This document shows positions 11,703-39,491 of a DNA stretch of 64,000 nt, one piece after another. The notes below the pieces were generated by a model. It was not told where the DNA came from. It searched no databases and saw only the letters and a program-made list of their open reading frames with translations. The DNA is taken from assembly GCA_033675265.1 (NCBI GenBank), contig JAUJYZ010000075.1, positions 62,001 through 126,000 on the forward strand, written 5' to 3'. Source of the DNA: Actinostola sp. cb2023. Its lineage: Eukaryota > Cnidaria > Anthozoa > Actiniaria > Actinostolidae. The translations under genes were made by a program, and so were the position numbers. The stretch's first letter is position 1, and every line of letters begins with the position of its first letter.

Positions 11703-11880
11703 AGTCAGGGGGAGGGGGATGGGGAGAGGGGGATGGAGAGAGGGGAATGGGGAGAGGGGAATGGGGAGAGGGGAATGGGGAAAGGGGAATGGGGAGAGGG
11801 GAATGGGGAGAGGGGAATGGGGATGGGGAGAAGGGAATGGGGAGAGGGGAATGGGGAGAGGGGAATGGGGAGAGAGAGAG
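11703..11880. repeat. G-rich minisatellite (GGGGAGAGGGGAAT)
   Basis: About twelve 14-bp copies of GGGGAGAGGGGAAT with small variants and one 6-bp GGGGAT insertion. Runs of four or more guanines at short spacing on the plus strand could form G-quadruplexes. The proline/serine-rich frames on both strands are products of the repeat. Confidence 0.9.
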
Positions 11881-12105
11881 GAAGGGAGCGCCTGCAATGA
11901 AACCCCACATTTATCAATATACGCCCCCTAATTAACATTCAAGATTGCAAAATAAATAAACCAATAAAAATCATATTTTTTACACTGCGAAGTGTGAAAT
12001 GTACATGCAATCTTTTGACAAACCAATGAGGTAAAGACATGGATCGTAAAAAGTCTTTTTACGATCCATGGTAAAGGTTACACAAACTGAATAAACATAG
12101 CACTT

Positions 12106-12343
12106 ATGGAAGAAAGGAAGGAGGGAAGGAGGGAGGGAGGGAGGGAGGGAGGGAGGGAGGGAGGGAGGGAAGGAGGGAAGGAAGGAGGAAAGAAGGAGGG
12201 AAGGAAGGAAGGAGGGAAGGAAGGAAGGAGGGAAGGAAGGAAGGAGGGAAGGAAGGAAGGAGGGAAGGAAGGAAGGAGGGAAGGAAGGAAGGAGGGAAGG
12301 AAGGAAGGAGGGAAGGAAGGAAGGAGGGAAGGAAGGAAGTAAG
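12106..12343. repeat. Purine-only GGAA/GGGA microsatellite
   Basis: Almost pure purine tract: (GGGA)n first, then eight or so copies of GGAAGGAAGGAGGGAA. Homopurine-homopyrimidine tracts of this length can form triplex (H-DNA). The lysine/glycine/glutamate frame is not a gene. Confidence 0.95.
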
Positions 12344-12925
12344 GCAGTTTTTATTAGAAACAGTTAACTACAGTCAGAATCAACTGTCAACCCGGGCTGT
12401 CAACATTACGAGTACGGCCGTTTATAAACGAACTCAATTGGACTTAGATCATAGAAACAATCAAAGAATAAAGTTTCCGAATCGATAAAATGTCGACAAC
12501 CAGACGAATAAACCATCGGGTACATCGTCGCGACATCGTGGCTGATTTTCGATCACCTGACTAGTTCCGAACACTATCCGAAGATTAGGACACTTACGGA
12601 CTTACTTACACACTCGATGGCATAGTGGCTACGTCTCCATAGAGACAGTAGCCACAAAAATGTAGTCTATAACATTAACTACATGTAGGTACTGCGGTTT
12701 TGAAATGTAGAAGCAATGTGTGCAAATAAAGAATAATATGTATTATTAATTTTACAATAACCTAGCGTATTCTCGCAATCTGATTGGCTCTCAGCCATTG
12801 TCAATAAGAGGACAGACACATAGCATGACGAATCGCTCGCGCACGGATCCAGCGCGCGCTTGAAACGGTTTTTCTTTCAAACTTTATCCTTGCTTTTGGA
12901 TGTTTTTTGACTTTGTTATTGTAAA
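12344..12925. other. No gene recognised
   Basis: Unique sequence with no supported exon or RNA gene. Confidence 0.4.
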
Positions 12926-13117
12926 AAAGAAATCGCAAGCGGTTTTCCATTGTCTGTACTCTTATTGACAATGGACTTGACGTCACAAAATGTCCAAAAC
13001 TTGGCAGTGAAACCACTCGCTACGCTCGTGGTTCCACTTGAGTTTTGAACATTTTGTGACGTCAAATCCATTGTCAATAAGAGTACAGACAATGGAAAAC
13101 CCCTTGCGATTTGTTAA
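12926..13117. mobile_element. Palindromic MITE with TTTTCCATTGTCTGTACTCT arms
   Basis: Left arm from about 12930 (ATCGCAAGCGGTTTTCCATT, CTTATTGACAATGGA, GACGTCACAAAATGT) is mirrored by the right arm ending at about 13117. The loop contains CCACTCGCTACGCTCGTGG. No coding potential; the minus-strand frame 12801-13016 crosses one arm. Confidence 0.8.
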
Positions 13118-13342
13118 ATAGACAACCACTGGATATGAGCAAGCGCGCGCTCTGATTGGCTACTCTACTAGTAGGCTATCAGCTCTTATAACCCATCGAT
13201 AAATTTTCGCGCGCGCCCATTGGTTAAAACGGGTCACGTGGTACAATTTCACTGGACGGTAATATCCCCCAGTAATATCCCCCAGTTTTGAGATGATATC
13301 TCCCACTTTTGAGAAAAATGAAATTATCTGAACTTTTTTTAA

Positions 13343-13425
13343 CCTGATCCGCGACTTTTGTTTTCGATCCGCGACTTTTATTTTCGATCCGATACTTTTT
13401 TTATCGATCCGCGAATTTTTGTCGA
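13343..13425. repeat. Short 20-bp tandem repeat, four copies
   Basis: GATCCGCGACTTTTGTTTTC and close variants repeat four times, the later copies decayed. Confidence 0.75.
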
Positions 13426-13467
13426 TCATGTACATATATTATCTTCATGTACAGCCCTTTGCAAATA

Positions 13468-13712
13468 TTCTGTAAATCAAGTATCAGTATATCCATATAT
13501 CGGGTGCATTATGGGTAATTGAAAAAGTCCCCTATAAATGATGTTTCACGCGAGCAACATTGGTGAAACTCTAGAATGCATGTATGTAATTTAGTCTCTA
13601 GTTTGTTGTTTGTAAGTCTCTGCTGCATATTTTGTGGAGAAACTCTAAAATAGTATTACCCATAATGCACCCGACCAGTATGGATATACTGATATACTAG
13701 ATTTACATAATT
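13468..13712. mobile_element. Palindromic MITE
   Basis: Inverted arms: GTATCAGTATATCCATATAT, CGGGTGCATTATGGGTAAT on the left and ATTACCCATAATGCACCCG, ATATACTGATATAC on the right, about 240 bp in all. No coding potential. Confidence 0.8.
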
Positions 13713-13939
13713 TTTGTATTCGGCTGTACTCGTCTGATGGCAAACAATATATGTTGCCATATTCTTTATACCAACTCTTGAACATTATTGACCTACACCC
13801 ATTTCATAAAGGTTGCAGCTTTATTTCCATGTCCAATAATATTTTTGCCTTAAAATGTGAGTCAGACAAGTCATAGATTAAAGTGCCCCCAATAAATAAT
13901 ACAATATTTTGTAAATCAGTTCTTCCTGATGTGTATAAT

Positions 13940-14022
13940 ATGATGGTTTAGTATTTCTAAATTTGAGCCTTGCGTTTCAGAGTTATAGAGGTTTGAAATC
14001 TCAATATGCAAATTTGATGACG
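13940..14022. mobile_element. Fragment of the TTAA MITE family
   Basis: TTTGAGCCTTGCGTTTCAGA, GTTATAGAGGTTTGAAATC and TTTGATGACGTC are diverged matches to the left arm of the element at 1908-2341. The fragment stops exactly where the next transposon's inverted repeat begins, so one truncated the other. Confidence 0.6.
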
Positions 14023-14262
14023 TCAAGCCAAGACCGAAGTGAATGCTGGTTATGTGCTGACAATTATTTTATTAACAATTGTTATTTTAGAGCGGATATG
14101 TGCGAGAATTGTTCACTTTTTGTTACAAGCATGACATTTTGCAGAAAAGTAGGTTTTTATATGCTTATTAATATCTGATATGGTGCCATCGCGAAATTTA
14201 GTGCTGAGGCGGGTTTTAGGGCATTTTATCAAAATGGCCGCCATCTTGACCGGAAGTGAAAT
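14023..14262. repeat. Left terminal inverted repeat of the PIN-like transposon
   Basis: Begins GTCAAGCCAAGACCGAAGTG and ends at CCGGAAGTGAAAT. It lacks about 100 bp present in the right arm (the segment around TTTTCTATGGAACGAAGTG), an internal deletion. Confidence 0.85.
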
Positions 14263-14814
14263 GCGCTTTAACTAGAATAACTTAAAAGGTACGTTTTCCC
14301 GCATTAAATCAGACAAATGGGCACGATTACTCTCTTTTACAGAAAATACATTGCTTTACTAGTTTCACAACATTGTACATGATTTTTATGCATAAAAATG
14401 AAAGTTCAAAATGGCCACCATATCAAACCGGAAGTGGTTGTCGTCTTTTACGGAATTATTGTAAAAGATATTCTTGTTTCATTTTTTTTTGCTACAAAAA
14501 GATCACATAGTTTTCCTTGTTGTATAACTGTATTTACACTGTAATGTAGCTGTTGATGCGATATATATGTTAACTAACAAAAGTTACTTTTGAACAAGAG
14601 CACAACTAAAAATTACTAGGCTCGTGCATCTGCATGATCAACATTGTTGTTATCTTAGCAATCTTCACTGATCGCTACATACTAATGCAATATATGCATC
14701 ACAATCGCAATGCCTTTGTTTCCAATAAAGTGGTTTATAAACACATGGTAAATTCATCTGTTGCCGCACGCTTGGTGTGTTCCACTAAGGCGGCTCTTGA
14801 CGGTGGGATGGCTT

Positions 14815-17472
14815 CTAGGGCTCGTCCTTTTTGAGCCGAAACATCTGCTTCCTTGCTTCATTAACTGTGAGTTTGCTGCTGGTTCTGTCATATAGAAGCA
14901 CCACAAAGCGCTCTAGATGCTGCATACAGGTGTCGCTAACGGCAGTTGGACTGGCAGCTAACAACAGGAATGCAGCTGTGACTTCTGGATACAGTTTCCA
15001 GACCTCAAGAGCGGTTTTCTTCCCCCTTCCGCCGAAACAGGATACGGTATCACAACCCGTGAAAGCATGAAATACAGGAAGTGCCTTTGATGTTTGTGGC
15101 CCCAGGCTGGAAGAAATCTCATGAGCTGCAATGTAGCGCAGGTGATTACCGGTGCCAAATGCCAGCCAGAGCTCAGGTCGAGCATGCTCTGAAAGTTGTG
15201 AGAGGACTGCAACTGCGAGGATTAGAACATCTGTGTCTACAGTACGTAGCATAATCTTTTCATAACCATGTTGGACAGCATCTTGCACATGTAGCATCAT
15301 TCTAGTATCTGCCTCTTCGTGACTGCAGGGAGCCAGGCTTGACGTATCACGTGGCAAGGTGCATAACACCTGATCTCCATATGTTGTAATGATTTGCTTC
15401 TGAACGTCAAGGTTCGAAATGCATTCTGCAAGGAACTTAAAAAGTTCACGCTTGTTTTCGTCCACTCGCAGAAATTCTTTCCAGTTAGATGGAAGGCGAT
15501 TGGTTCCTGCGACTCGACGACGAACTCCAGCTCCTCTGTTGCCTCTAGTTGTCGCTTTCAGACTATTTTCTACATACTCGTCCCCCAAACAACATCAAGA
15601 CGGTCAACATGACGAGACTGTGCCTGTATGTATGGTAAAAAAGACTGTGAAGCGTATTCGGAAAATGTTTTCTCTGTCCCTGGCTTGATCATGTGCACAA
15701 GTACAGCGCCATCAATGATGGTGACATCTATTGAATTAGGCATCTCACTGCGCACTGTACTGTCAGCTTCAAGGCATTCTGTTAGCTGTGACTTATTTTT
15801 TGGAAGACGCAACTTTCCAAAGTTGGACAATGATGGGGGGCAGCCTTGGTTCTCATGCTTGAAGAAATCGTCAAGGTCGCCTTCTCACGTCTGACAGGAG
15901 ATGTAGAGCCGGGCAAAGAGAGAACAGTCTCTCTTCATCGATGTTAACTGGTGTGCTGTTTTTGAGGTTTTTCTAGATGGAGGCGAAGCAAACAAGCTTA
16001 GTTTGTTCCTCTTGATTGGATCGTAGAGGGACTTTTTACGATCTAGCAATCGCTCGGTAAGGAAAGTGTCGAATTGATCTCTGCCAATGGTCTCTATCTG
16101 ACGAAGTCTTCCTACGGCATCTGGCGCAGCAATTTCCTTTGTGTCGAGAACCAAAAGGTCTTCACTTTCCTCTATAAATGGGTTACCAAGATCTTCAAAC
16201 GTTGCCACAAGCGATGTTACATCCTTGAAGAATGAAACTTGGAAACTTGTTTGCACTTCATGGTGAGATTCACTAGACTGATGATTAGATGTCATTAACA
16301 TCGAACTTTCAAATTCGTTCACCAACCTCGCCATCTCTGGGCCTGACGTCATCCATCGACGGAGGGCAACTGGGTTCTCAGTCAGACCAACAGCACCGCC
16401 ATCACCTTTAACTATCGCATTATTTTGCTCGTGGGCATGATCAATTGCTATTGCAGAGAAGCTTCTGGGGGACTTGTGGACAGTGAAAAACCCTTTTTCA
16501 AAGTGTGAGGCAACTTCTGGAGCAGCCTGCTTAAGGGAATACATGTCACGAAGATGCACTGGAAGCCAACGAGCATAATTGGTATGGTTTAGTGCAAAAA
16601 ACCATGGCATCATCTTGGAGAGGGCCTCTATGTAGAGCGTGAAGTTGGCTTGACGTAGTGATCTAAGGAACGTCAAAAGGAGAAGCTCGAGTTGTAACGT
16701 TGTGTACCAGTACTGGAACTGAGGAACAGCTATTGCCTGTTTGTGACACCAGTCGTCAAAGAGCAGGGCATCATCATCCACGCCCTCTATATACATACTG
16801 TAAGCCTTGTTCAGCAAGATGTACAGACTGCTGGCTGTTACCTGGTGAGCTCTACGTGAGCGTGTAACACTAGTTGCTTTGATAAATGATTCTGCTGTTC
16901 CAGAAGAAGCAACATTGGCATCTACTATTGCGGCAACCCATCCACTATCCTCTAGCCACCCACCAATGGCTTTCAGGAAAGCCATTTCTATATGGAGGCC
17001 ACCAAACATGATGACAAACTTCTGTTCTCCATACTGATCTGGCCAGTTCCACTGAATTTATTTGGCAACGGTGTACAGAGGTTGATCCATAGCAATCACA
17101 GGAACTTGACCAGGATTAAGATGATGAACACATTCCTTGATGACATTCATCGCATGCCGAATCATAGCTACTGATTTAGATATCCCTGTTCCATGGAATG
17201 AGTCGCGTGCAGTTGTTGAAGTGGGGTTGTGGTCAATGTTATCGACAGCAGAGGTTGTGAATACGCCTAAGCGAAGATTGGGTGGACAGACAACATTATC
17301 TTCTTCGTAGCGACGACAAAGTTCATTTCCCAAGGCAGTCGATATGGCAAGAACTCTGTCATATGATACGCTAATTCCTAAACTGTGCATGGTCTCTATT
17401 AGATCACGACTCCGGGTCTTGGCGTGGATAAGCAGTCCTGTATAAATTGCAAGCGGCGTCTCCCTAGATTTC
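14815..17472 (-). pseudogene. Transposon protein with C-terminal PIN/XPG-like region
   Basis: Read leftward from about 17472, one frame runs from KSRETPLAIYTGLLIHAKTR through MHSLGISVSYDR, VIAMDQPLY, GGLHIEMAFL and DHAHEQNNAIVKG to about 15590. A second frame completes it to 14815. Breaks: a TAA at 17058-17060 (after LYTVAK), a TGA at 15885-15887 (after ISCQT), both explicable by C-to-T change, and a one-base loss in a run of five G at about 15580. The last 257 residues hold HEEADTR (90-96), TVDTDV (116-121) and FTGCD (176-180). This spacing of acidic residues recalls the metal site of PIN/FEN-type nucleases. I recall this protein family as multicopy in cnidarian genomes; its biochemical role is not known to me. 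Confidence 0.75.
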
Positions 17473-17784
17473 TGAGAATTCTGGGTAATTTACCAGTCTC
17501 TCTCTGCCGTATTTTTCTAAATTCAATTTAAAAACATCATATTTCAGTAAGTTGGGGGAAACAGTTGCCACATTAAAAAAGGTAAAAAAGTAAACGATAC
17601 TTCCGGTCCAAACATACCTTACTTCCGGTTTGTGGTAAAGGTGACTCTAAATAACCAGATCTATTGTATTCTGCAACTTTATTTTAAAAATGAAGATAAT
17701 TTACAGTAAGAAGTACATTATGCACCTGTTGAAATCAATGAAAGCCTTTTTTGCTAGATTTTACATTACTTCCGGTGATGACTA

Positions 17785-18155
17785 ATTTCACTTCCGGTCA
17801 AGATGGCGGCCATTTTGATAAAATGCCCTAAAACCCGCCTCAGCACTAAATTTCGCGATGGCACCATATCAGATATTAATAAGCATATAAAAACCTACTT
17901 TTCTGCAAAATTTCATGCTTGTAGCAAAAAGTGAACAATTCATGCGAATCTCTGCACATATCCGCTCTACTATAAGGACTAATTACGAAATGTGAACATT
18001 TTCACGTGCTTGTTTGCAATATCACACTTCGTTCCATAGAAAATAGGTCTGATTTGAATAATTTGCCAGCACATAACCAGCATTCACTTTGGTCTTGGCT
18101 TGATGCTTGTTGCTTTGATCGCAACAACGTTTTTTGAAATACATATATGTAGGTG
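17785..18155. repeat. Right terminal inverted repeat of the PIN-like transposon
   Basis: Starts at ATTTCACTTCCGGTCAAGAT and ends with AGGTGTA near 18152. It keeps the outer segment (GCTTTGATCGCAACAACG, TTTTGAAATAC) that the left end lost. Confidence 0.8.
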
Positions 18156-18445
18156 TAACACTCATTTGCAGAAATGTTGTAGTATACATTTATACAAATA
18201 TCTAATGAGATACAAGATATCTAATGAGATGCAAAGTGGGAAACATCGCTTATTTTCTTCTAATATATCAGAAACATCAATTTTAGATTAAAAGTCTCGC
18301 ATCCCACAAGGATAACACAATAATTTTCAGCACTATTTTGTGCTTATTAAACAGTTGTATTTTAGCATGTTTAATATTTTGTATCTCATTAGATATTTGT
18401 ATATTTGTGTAAATGTATACTACAATGTTTCTGCAATTGAGTGTA
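18150..18445. mobile_element. Palindromic MITE
   Basis: GTAGTATACATTTATACAAA, TATCTAATGAGATACAA on the left are mirrored by TTGTATCTCATTAGATATTT, GTAAATGTATACTACAA on the right, directly against the end of the PIN-like transposon. Confidence 0.7.
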
Positions 18446-18470
18446 TATAAAATATATATACAATGTATTT

Positions 18471-18662
18471 AACAAATATAGAACAGCTTTTTCCATGCTC
18501 CATTCAGTAATACAGCACGAAGGAAGTGACGAGAGCACGGAAGAAGTGTAGGGAGAGCACGAGCCGTGGCAAATGCTCTCCACACTTCTTGAGTGCTCCG
18601 CTCGGCACTTCCTGAGTGCTGTATTACTGAATGGAGCATGGAAAAAGCTGTTCTATTTGCTT
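18471..18662. mobile_element. Near-perfect palindrome (hairpin MITE)
   Basis: AGAACAGCTTTTTCCATGCT, CCATTCAGTAATACAGCA read forward and then, after a loop of about 60 bp, exactly in reverse. GGAAGTGACGAGAGC and CTCTCCACACTTCTTGAGTG lie inside. It belongs to the repeat family also seen inverted at 1640-1900, which continues to about 18850. Confidence 0.8.
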
Positions 18663-18854
18663 TATGAAATATATAGAAATTATGGATTTTTGATAATATA
18701 AAAGAACAAGAATGATGAAAAAAATGGCAAGAAAGTTGAGGATTCTGTTGTGTTTTTGAATAACATTTTAGCGAGTGAAGTGCGCACGCTACTGACGCCA
18801 GTTATGCCATCGAGCGAGCGCTTAGTTTGTTTTCTTCACTATAGTTTGGATCAA

Positions 18855-19280
18855 TCAAACAGTCGAAAAATAGCGTCATCAAACCGTGCTCCATTCTCTG
18901 ATACAGCACAGTTTACAGCCAATCAGAGCGCGAGTCTTGACTTGACTATATAATTAATAAATAAATATTTTTATCATTTTTATCATGTACATATATATTT
19001 ATTTATTTCTGAAGAAGGCTGAATTGCCAAAACGTTATAAATTAAATACATTATTTGGAACAGCCAGAGGTTGTCTGCATCTCTTTTTCTATTATATATT
19101 TATATGAGGAAAACACAATAGAAATCATAGCTGTGGAAGAAGAGCTTGTATTTTTGATACAAAATCATCTTGATTTGCATCTTTAGAAAATAAAACTTTG
19201 TTTTTCTCGGCCAAACTTACTGGTATCTTGAAAATAATAGTAGAACATGATATTATACATGTACATCTGTGGATAATACC
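18855..19280. other. No gene recognised
   Basis: AT-rich sequence without supported exon, RNA gene or clear repeat. Confidence 0.4.
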
Positions 19281-19282
19281 TG

Positions 19283-19336
19283 ACATACACAATCGATGAA
19301 AATCGATCATCGACCATCAATCGATTGTTATCAGGT
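19283..19336. mobile_element. Mini ATCGAT element
   Basis: A 54-bp relic: ACCTGACATACACAATCGAT at the left and CAATCGATTGTTATCAGGT at the right, with further ATCGAT-type motifs between. It is a miniature of the family described at 21591-23733. Confidence 0.6.
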
Positions 19337-19418
19337 TACAAGATTTCATGACATATTCCTATTGATGGAAAGCCACGAAGTCAATCTAAAAGTGCGAGTT
19401 ATCAATGTTGTCCTTTCC

Positions 19419-19962
19419 ACAGGTAGCCCAAGCTGTGTATCAGTACATTATTATAAGAGAATGTATGTGGATAATGTCAATAAAATCAATAAGATAATAA
19501 AGTTAAAATGAAATCCTCTATAAAGTCATCTGTATCTTTTTCAACCATTCCTTTATTGCCTGTGAAGATTTGAAACAATTTGGACGAGAATTGAGCGAGA
19601 TATAGCCATTTTAAAGGGGCTGTGTCATGAGCTGCACATGCGCATTGGTGCCTATTTTTAATGATATCGTTTGCCTTTGAACTTCGCACCAGAAGACATT
19701 TGAACATTAAAAGGGTCGAACATTAACTCAAAACGGATAAAATATGCATATACAACTGGAGAATCTACAAACTACGATCTGTCGTTACGATTCAAATCCG
19801 AGATGGCACTCGATAACTTGAAATAGTGAGTCTCACTTTTTCAAGTTTAACACTAGTACCCAGTCCACTAATGTTAACCATGACACAGCCCCTTTAAAAT
19901 TAGCCCTTCTCTGACCCCTTATCATGTACTGATACACAGCTTGGGCTACCTGTGTCCTTTCC
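19419..19962. mobile_element. ACAGGTAGCCC MITE with 9-bp target duplication
   Basis: The ends ACAGGTAGCCCAAGCTGTGT and its inverse are perfect over about 30 bp. The flanks are GTCCTTTCC on both sides, a 9-bp target-site duplication of the size typical of Mutator-like elements. The interior is AT-rich with no supported gene; small frames on both strands are not conserved. It shares ends with 3183-4507. Confidence 0.85.
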
Positions 19963-20167
19963 AAATGCAACAAGGAGAAATATTTCTAGCTCATAAAAAC
20001 AGAGGCACAAGTGGAAACGCTTTCAAGAAGTGCAAATGTACCACCTATCAGTGTATTCGCATACTTTCATCTCGTCCATTATCCAATCCGTTTTGCAGGA
20101 TTGTCTTTATCTTGGAGAGACAAAAGTATGTGAATACATTACTAAAGGCTGTAATGACCGAACGCAA

Positions 20168-20340
20168 GCAATCGATGATAATCAAACTATTTTAGGGCAA
20201 TCGATAATATTACAATAATTATTGATCAAAGGTCACAGATTTTTGCTTCATCGATTGGCCATCGATTATCAATATCAATCGATTAATTGATATCAATTGT
20301 TATCAATTTTAATTGATCATCGATTTCATTCACAATTCTT
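20168..20340. mobile_element. ATCGAT-rich element
   Basis: Dense ATCGAT/ATTGAT motifs beginning CAATCGATGATAATCAAACT and including GGTCACAGATTTTTG, a segment that recurs in reverse at about 21705-21725. This is a non-autonomous or decayed member of the ATCGAT family. Confidence 0.6.
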
Positions 20341-20374
20341 GTGTTTTAGAAGAAAAAAATCCTTATTTTGAGAA

Positions 20375-20629
20375 ACCACAGGATTTTGTGGAGAATATCG
20401 TAAAAAGATTTTTTCCTGTAAGTACTGTAATAAAAGACTTGAAACTGTGCAGGTAGTGTCTTGTGGTCTTGAAATTCGCTGGAAATTTGCACAGGTATAG
20501 TAAATAAAGACCACAAGACACTACCACAGTTTCAAGTCTTTTATTACAGTATTTACAGGAAAAATATTTTTACGATATATTCTCCACAAAACCACAGCTT
20601 GGGCTTCCTGTGGAGAAACCTGGTGGTGG
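20375..20629. mobile_element. ACAGG..CCTGT MITE with 8-9-bp target duplication
   Basis: Long inverted arms (TTTTGTGGAGAATATCGTAA, ACTGTAATAAAAGACTTGAA and their inverses) end at CACAGCTTGGGCTTCCTGT on the right. The left end is ACAGG followed directly by the arm, so 15 bp of the terminal repeat is missing there. GAGAAACC occurs directly outside both ends. Confidence 0.8.
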
Positions 20630-20730
20630 TGTTTCAAGATAATTGTTCTAACTATATAAGAATAAATACAAGATTGAAGTTCTTATTTCGAGAAAGTAGG
20701 ACGCTTAAAATAATATAAATATAGTCTTAC

Positions 20731-20959
20731 CTCAGGATTTATATTCGGATTTAAATATTGAATCTTGACTGCAACTTCCAAATATTCGCGTCCGTGTTGT
20801 ATAAATGTATGAGATCTACAACACGGCCGCTCATATTGTATCTATTACATTTGTACATATATGCAAATAGACCACATTTACAATGATATACTCACCAATG
20901 GGTAGACAGCAAAATAATACAAACACTATGGGGAACTTTCCTGCCAGTTCTTCCGCCAT
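20731..20959 (-). CDS. Candidate 5' exons of an unidentified gene, head to head with ERCC1
   Basis: Exon 1 (20896-20959) starts at an ATG in AACATGGCGG and encodes MAEELAGKFPIVFVLFCCLP plus I. This is a short hydrophobic segment like a signal peptide or membrane anchor. It ends at a strong donor, GTGAGT, in phase 1. A second exon (20731-20768), between GTTGCAG and GTAAGA, continues in phase with VKIQYLNPNINPE. No downstream exon was found before the repeats at 20.6 kb. The product is unknown. The ATG lies about 150 bp from the first ERCC1 exon on the other strand, which argues for a real promoter region. The second exon is only a suggestion. Confidence 0.4.
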
Positions 20960-21106
20960 GTTGATGTTGTTCACGAGCCGGCAATGAAAATAACCAGCGG
21001 CATGTTCATACCCAGTTTCTCTCGTCACATAAAATCAAGATGGTGGATGGTGGAAGAATTTTAAAACTTTGAATAGTTTTGATACATCTATTTATTCCTT
21101 TAGTCC
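20960..21106. promoter_or_regulatory. Putative bidirectional promoter (ERCC1 and minus-strand gene)
   Basis: About 150 bp between two divergent coding starts. AACATGGCGG (minus strand) and CAAGATGGTGG (plus, near 21036) resemble YY1 sites, common at the 5' ends of housekeeping genes. No TATA box is evident. The plus-strand segment ends in a splice-acceptor-like TTATTCCTTTAG, so ERCC1 may have a non-coding first exon here. Confidence 0.4.
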
Positions 21107-38830
<17,724 letters not shown>

Positions 38831-38832
<2 letters not shown>

Positions 38833-38836
38833 TAAA
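38831..38836 (+). terminator. AATAAA overlapping the ERCC1 stop codon
   Basis: The stop TAA (38830-38832) is embedded in TAATAAA. If this is the signal used, the 3' UTR would be only about 10-30 bases. A later signal cannot be excluded. Confidence 0.35.
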
Positions 38837-39002
38837 TTATTGAGTCTTCCCGTAGTCATTGTTTGATCTATCTTATTACTCATTTTTATTTATTTATGTA
38901 TTACATCTCCATACACCCCCTCCCCACACCATGCATCATTCCACTATCTCCATCCCAAACTCCTTACGCTTTATAATTTAGCTGCCGGCTGCAAGGAAGG
39001 AT

Positions 39003-39470
39003 GATTACCGTAAAGTTCCGAAAGTAGCGAGGTCGTTACTTTCGGATTTAGCAACCTTAGGCAACTGTTATTTTCGGGGGATCGCTACTTTCGGGTGCTC
39101 GCTACTTTCGGGGTGCTAGAATCGTTAATACTTTTAGGAGCCATACCATGTACCTTAAACGACATCGTGTACGGTATTTTAACAAATAAAAATTATTCAC
39201 AGGCTGATCTAGAATGTATTTTATTATGTTTATGTTTATTATGTATTTTGTTACATTTGCTGATCAGTGTAGCAGTAAATGTTCTGGTTTGCTAGTGCTG
39301 TTCGTCATCTAATCTAATCACTACTTTCGGAGGGATCGCTATTTTCGGGGGGTCGTTACTCTCGGGATTTGTTAGCAAGCATCAATTTTTAATGTTACTT
39401 TCGGGAGGTCGCTACTTTCGGGGGGTCGCTACTTTCGGGGGATCGCTACCTTCGGAACTTTACGTAGTCC
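39003..39470. mobile_element. MITE with TCGCTACTTTCGGGGG subterminal repeats
   Basis: Inverted ends CCGTAAAGTTCCGAAAGTAG and CTACCTTCGGAACTTTACG. Inside both ends TCGCTACTTTCGGGG-type motifs occur repeatedly, about three on the left and six on the right, mostly in the same orientation. The middle has no supported gene. Located just 3' of ERCC1. Confidence 0.8.
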
Positions 39471-39491
39471 CCAAATTATTATAATTAATTA

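Larger units (their letters stand above)
14020..18155. mobile_element. DNA transposon with long TIRs and PIN-like gene (decayed)
   Basis: A 4.1-kb unit. The left inverted repeat (about 14023-14262) matches the right one (about 17785-18100) in reverse over more than 200 bp, sharing GGTTTTTATATGCTTATTAA, GGTGCCATCGCGAAATTTAG and AATGGCCGCCATCTTGACCG. The right end continues outward to TACACCTA near 18152; the left end lacks this terminal part, so it is truncated. Between the repeats, on the minus strand, lies one broken protein gene. Both subterminal regions carry ACCGGAAGT sites facing inward. A short derivative sits at 61389-61673. I cannot name the superfamily. The coding unit may lack N-terminal exons. 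Confidence 0.8.

Noticed and set aside
11688..12342. Pro/Ser-rich and Lys/Gly/Glu-rich frames
   Set aside because: Translations of purine-rich tandem repeats, overlapping in several frames.
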